Positions 37,801 through 38,992 of a stretch of 38,992 nucleotides of DNA are shown one piece after another. The stretch lies in IMG/VR virus record IMGVR_UViG_3300042485_003294, positions 1 to 38,992 of that record. One strand, written 5' to 3'. Within the stretch, counting starts at the first letter, position 1. The number at the start of each line of letters is the position of its first letter. The stretch is from a virus. The position numbers and the translations under genes were made by a program. The notes under the pieces are model-generated. The model worked only from the letters and a program-made list of their open reading frames with translations, was not told where the DNA came from and did no database searches.

Positions 37801-38992
37801 CCTTGAAATGAAGTTGGTGTATATACTTTTCCATAAATAAATTTATAAAACACATCTTCGGGAACTCCTCCATTATCTGTTCCCAACATTTTTTTCTTTT
37901 TGTCCTCAACCCATGTAGGGTTAGTCATTGTTGATTTTGTTCCATCTGGAAAAACAGCCGTTAAATAATCTTCAAATACATTTGAAAATTGATAAGTCGT
38001 TAATAATTCACCATCGTATTCACCTAAATTATTTGAACCATTTTCATTTTTATTATATTCTCTAATTTGTGGTATTAAATAATGTGCAGATGTTGTTCCC
38101 TTTGTTGATTCGGTATTTCCTTCACCTAAACCAATTCTAAGTCTTGCAATTGTTGTTGTTGGAATACCTTTATTTCGGTCGTTTGTAATTTCTTCTTCGC
38201 CAAATTCGTTTGTGAAGGTATATTCCATATTCATTGGGATGACAGCCATTGCTGTACCGTCATCTTCAATAACACCCGGATTAAAATACTCTAATTCAGG
38301 ATACAATGTTGTTCCATCTGAACCATATACTTTATTTCCTGTATATCTTACACCTTCAATTTTACCACCACTAGTTTGTAAATTACATTTGTATCCGGTG
38401 TTCATTCTAATGACACCAGTTTTCTTAACCGCATCTGAATTACTATCTGTTACAGATGAGATTAAAATTAATGAAATTGGTTCTACCTTAACACCTTTAT
38501 CTGATAAGTCAAAATCCACTCTTGATATACCTATTTCACATAAATCTTGATTTCCCCAAAATGGAAAAACCTCAATTTTTTTATTAAATGCCACAATTTG
38601 TTCTAATCCATCTAAATCTTCATCAGATTTAAAATTATAAAACCTATCAAATCTTTTTTCGTCAACTCCTTGTCTAATAAAATCATACGGTCTAATCGAA
38701 AAACATCCCATATCTGACAAGTCAACTTCTGCATGAATTGTTTGTTCCCCTAAAGGTACTCCCCAAATCATAAAGTCACCGGCACTATTGGTTTTTACGG
38801 TATAATTGTAATAAGTTTCATAAACTTCTAAAACCTCTTCTCTTGATAATATTTCTTGTTGGTCGAAAAATGTACCTGTTGGTACGTGTCCTCCGTGTTG
38901 TTTCCTTGATGGTAAAAGATTATAACGATATCCATCATCATTTTTATCTACGACTGACGTATAGGGATATAAAGCGGATATAACGGGGTCTG
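34863..38992 (-). CDS. Very large virion/baseplate protein with membrane-type segments, 5' end outside window (>=1375 aa)
   Basis: The frame is open to the right edge: 73 in-frame codons lie upstream of the Met at 38771 and read sensibly into it (...YYNYTVKTNSAGDF-MIWGVPLGEQTIHAEVDL), so that Met is internal and the true start is outside. This first stretch resembles a carboxypeptidase-regulatory-like beta domain (N-x-x-G-x-F-x-I-x-x-V-P-x-G). A hydrophobic segment encoded at about 37665-37495 (SLLISSIVTFIQFVFAIIIV, FFEFIGSFLFSVGQGLFGIY) predicts one or two membrane helices. A short Cys pair follows (CEECSED). The rest is mixed alpha/beta with many aromatic residues, ending GPKGVFPPAE. No enzymatic motif is recognised. 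Size, coupling to the 590-aa gene by TAATG and position argue for a baseplate or tail component. A membrane-inserting role at infection is speculation. Confidence 0.8.
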   Translation of the reverse strand, partial: DPVISALYPYTSVVDKNDDGYRYNLLPSRKQHGGHVPTGTFFDQQEILSREEVLEVYETYYNYTVKTNSAGDFMIWGVPLGEQTIHAEVDLSDMGCFSIRPYDFIRQGVDEKRFDRFYNFKSDEDLDGLEQIVAFNKKIEVFPFWGNQDLCEIGISRVDFDLSDKGVKVEPISLILISSVTDSNSDAVKKTGVIRMNTGYKCNLQTSGGKIEGVRYTGNKVYGSDGTTLYPELEYFNPGVIEDDGTAMAVIPMNMEYTFTNEFGEEEITNDRNKGIPTTTIARLRIGLGEGNTESTKGTTSAHYLIPQIREYNKNENGSNNLGEYDGELLTTYQFSNVFEDYLTAVFPDGTKSTMTNPTWVEDKKKKMLGTDNGGVPEDVFYKFIYGKVYTPTSFQGSHYEVSSAEQFFGLSRRDAFLGIKQIRPSQEDDCTGNANYIPTNFAFRNRIKFSLLISSIVTFIQFVFAIIIVKFFEFIGSFLFSVGQGLFGIYFGWPFNWRPFARIGEQFMSAAYSMQDKGTKVLPLTVYPDCEECSEDTSGFADLSTESEYASVGEIKLKVVGIGQGAGSVMLIPIEFNTSTTNGSSWLQSFYPDAQARDYSSDTSSPLYSNNFQLTNPTKATQKTILEYLSTAKVIPLQGDINDSRFIADMYPLVDDTIIPYTVPPDKAGITSISFSNFILNFNKSNNALGNKSYFRAAQFRDHWKATFLGPDKEDSWEAYGASNGPTRLSSKIQQWTNVVGIWKNYMEVLAFSHEEWTNLCGVNYAGYEGGHNGVGNFADRGTFVIMRIYDRTVRKKNPADQIRNEIATEVGCQKYDKAYNEALSYKYLWATPDSSYGDSHSPINPSTGYAAGLVESSTPVAGSTIMADIIAGGGSERMPYFKIWSKIGNKYYDRKTKSGYSEIRDGVFTIIPVIQGASKNIDLLTEWYKRKRVGLFFCGGVTNFSFIDNWLNGLLYFFKFDYRIKWDNQQVLDLNQRGSKFPRELVFYNVLHKKFYYRSTPYNPTNGFIGQKYSNYLELLHPTTFYDVGVRDEFMYEICYDPRIDPTCSVVRDLTPTTYQDPANIIEHVINYRMDVSNAKFDVGDFFSDSSYNFGQVLDGDITQLMSINNEAGIEAFDLDSSKYFMFNGEFLDPEDPLTITYFTGGTGNYGPTPIDFKLDDNGRFVRLCLNNRLGDYSQKVPFFLWDKKGEDFGPYTANSDKQRWDRTKIATQRIQRIISISGETETNTNYLFPDGEEEFLLLPMTKQHPTFSYDGNYTDMMDRFDRIETTAPTDPASGYTEGDIWLEVLTGDVKSPSTGNIYIVSGQTWSSPISYVHNSKELFIFGTAKNYSGNKQVLSTGLQFYFGIRPGKSAFDRLIKYYGPKGVFPPAE

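Noticed and set aside
38212-38550. 112-codon plus-strand open frame opposite the large virion gene
   Set aside because: It is opposite a long, clearly coding frame that continues to the window edge, and shows no domain or upstream signal.
1-38992. CRISPR array, tRNA genes, insertion sequences, integrase
   Set aside because: No regularly spaced short direct repeats with unique spacers, no cloverleaf candidates in the few intergenic gaps, and no transposase or integrase motifs were seen. The regular repeats present are all in-frame parts of genes.

Overview
The window looks like part of a large, AT-rich tailed-phage genome (Caudoviricetes, probably a myovirus). It holds a T4 gp46/gp47-type (SbcC/SbcD) recombination pair, a small Toprim primase, a RuvC-type resolvase and a RecB/Cas4-type nuclease, next to a long run of virion genes that includes a P2 gpI-like baseplate protein and an S74 self-cleaving fibre. 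A Bacteroidota host, perhaps Flavobacteriia, is inferred from SprB-type repeats in one giant fibre/adhesin, very low GC, and start sites that mostly lack Shine-Dalgarno sequences. No tRNA, rRNA, CRISPR, integrase, IS or reverse transcriptase was seen.

Layout. Almost every gene is on the minus strand, so transcription runs from right to left. At 38992-7520 lies the virion block: a >=1375-aa protein cut by the window edge, then proteins of 590, 515, 754, 458, 275 (S74), 1824, 96, 2385, 204, 202, 308, 859 (gpI-like) and 525 aa (collar-fibre-like N-terminus). At 7480-224 lies the DNA-metabolism block: RuvC-like, [terminator, possible small RNA], primase, PD-(D/E)XK nuclease, gp47/SbcD, a repeat protein, a small membrane protein, an unknown 219-aa protein and gp46/SbcC. 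The only plus-strand gene is the tail end of a DnaQ-like exonuclease at 3-227. It converges on gp46, and the two TAA stop codons overlap in one TTAA. Genes are tightly packed, with 1-base TAATG overlaps at 5778, 11710, 33091 and 34863. The longest gap is 140 bases and carries a strong intrinsic terminator.

Working together. The left block looks like a recombination-dependent replication and repair module: end resection by gp46/47, a RecB-like nuclease, a primase and junction resolution. The right block builds the baseplate and host-contact apparatus. Six virion proteins carry Thr-Pro (PT) linkers that join different beta-rich modules, including DUF11-like, cadherin-like and SprB-like domains. 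Linkers and short modules are shared between genes, with exact 62- and 65-base DNA repeats and a C-terminal DCEF...FEEYFE peptide that recurs about 20 kb away. I read this as a modular adhesin set that reshuffles by recombination through its linkers. That reading is inference. Other points of interest are an 8-mer (TATTTATA on the coding strand) recurring in five intergenic spacers, a candidate small RNA near 6752-6826, and a two-stem inverted repeat just upstream of the 202-aa gene.
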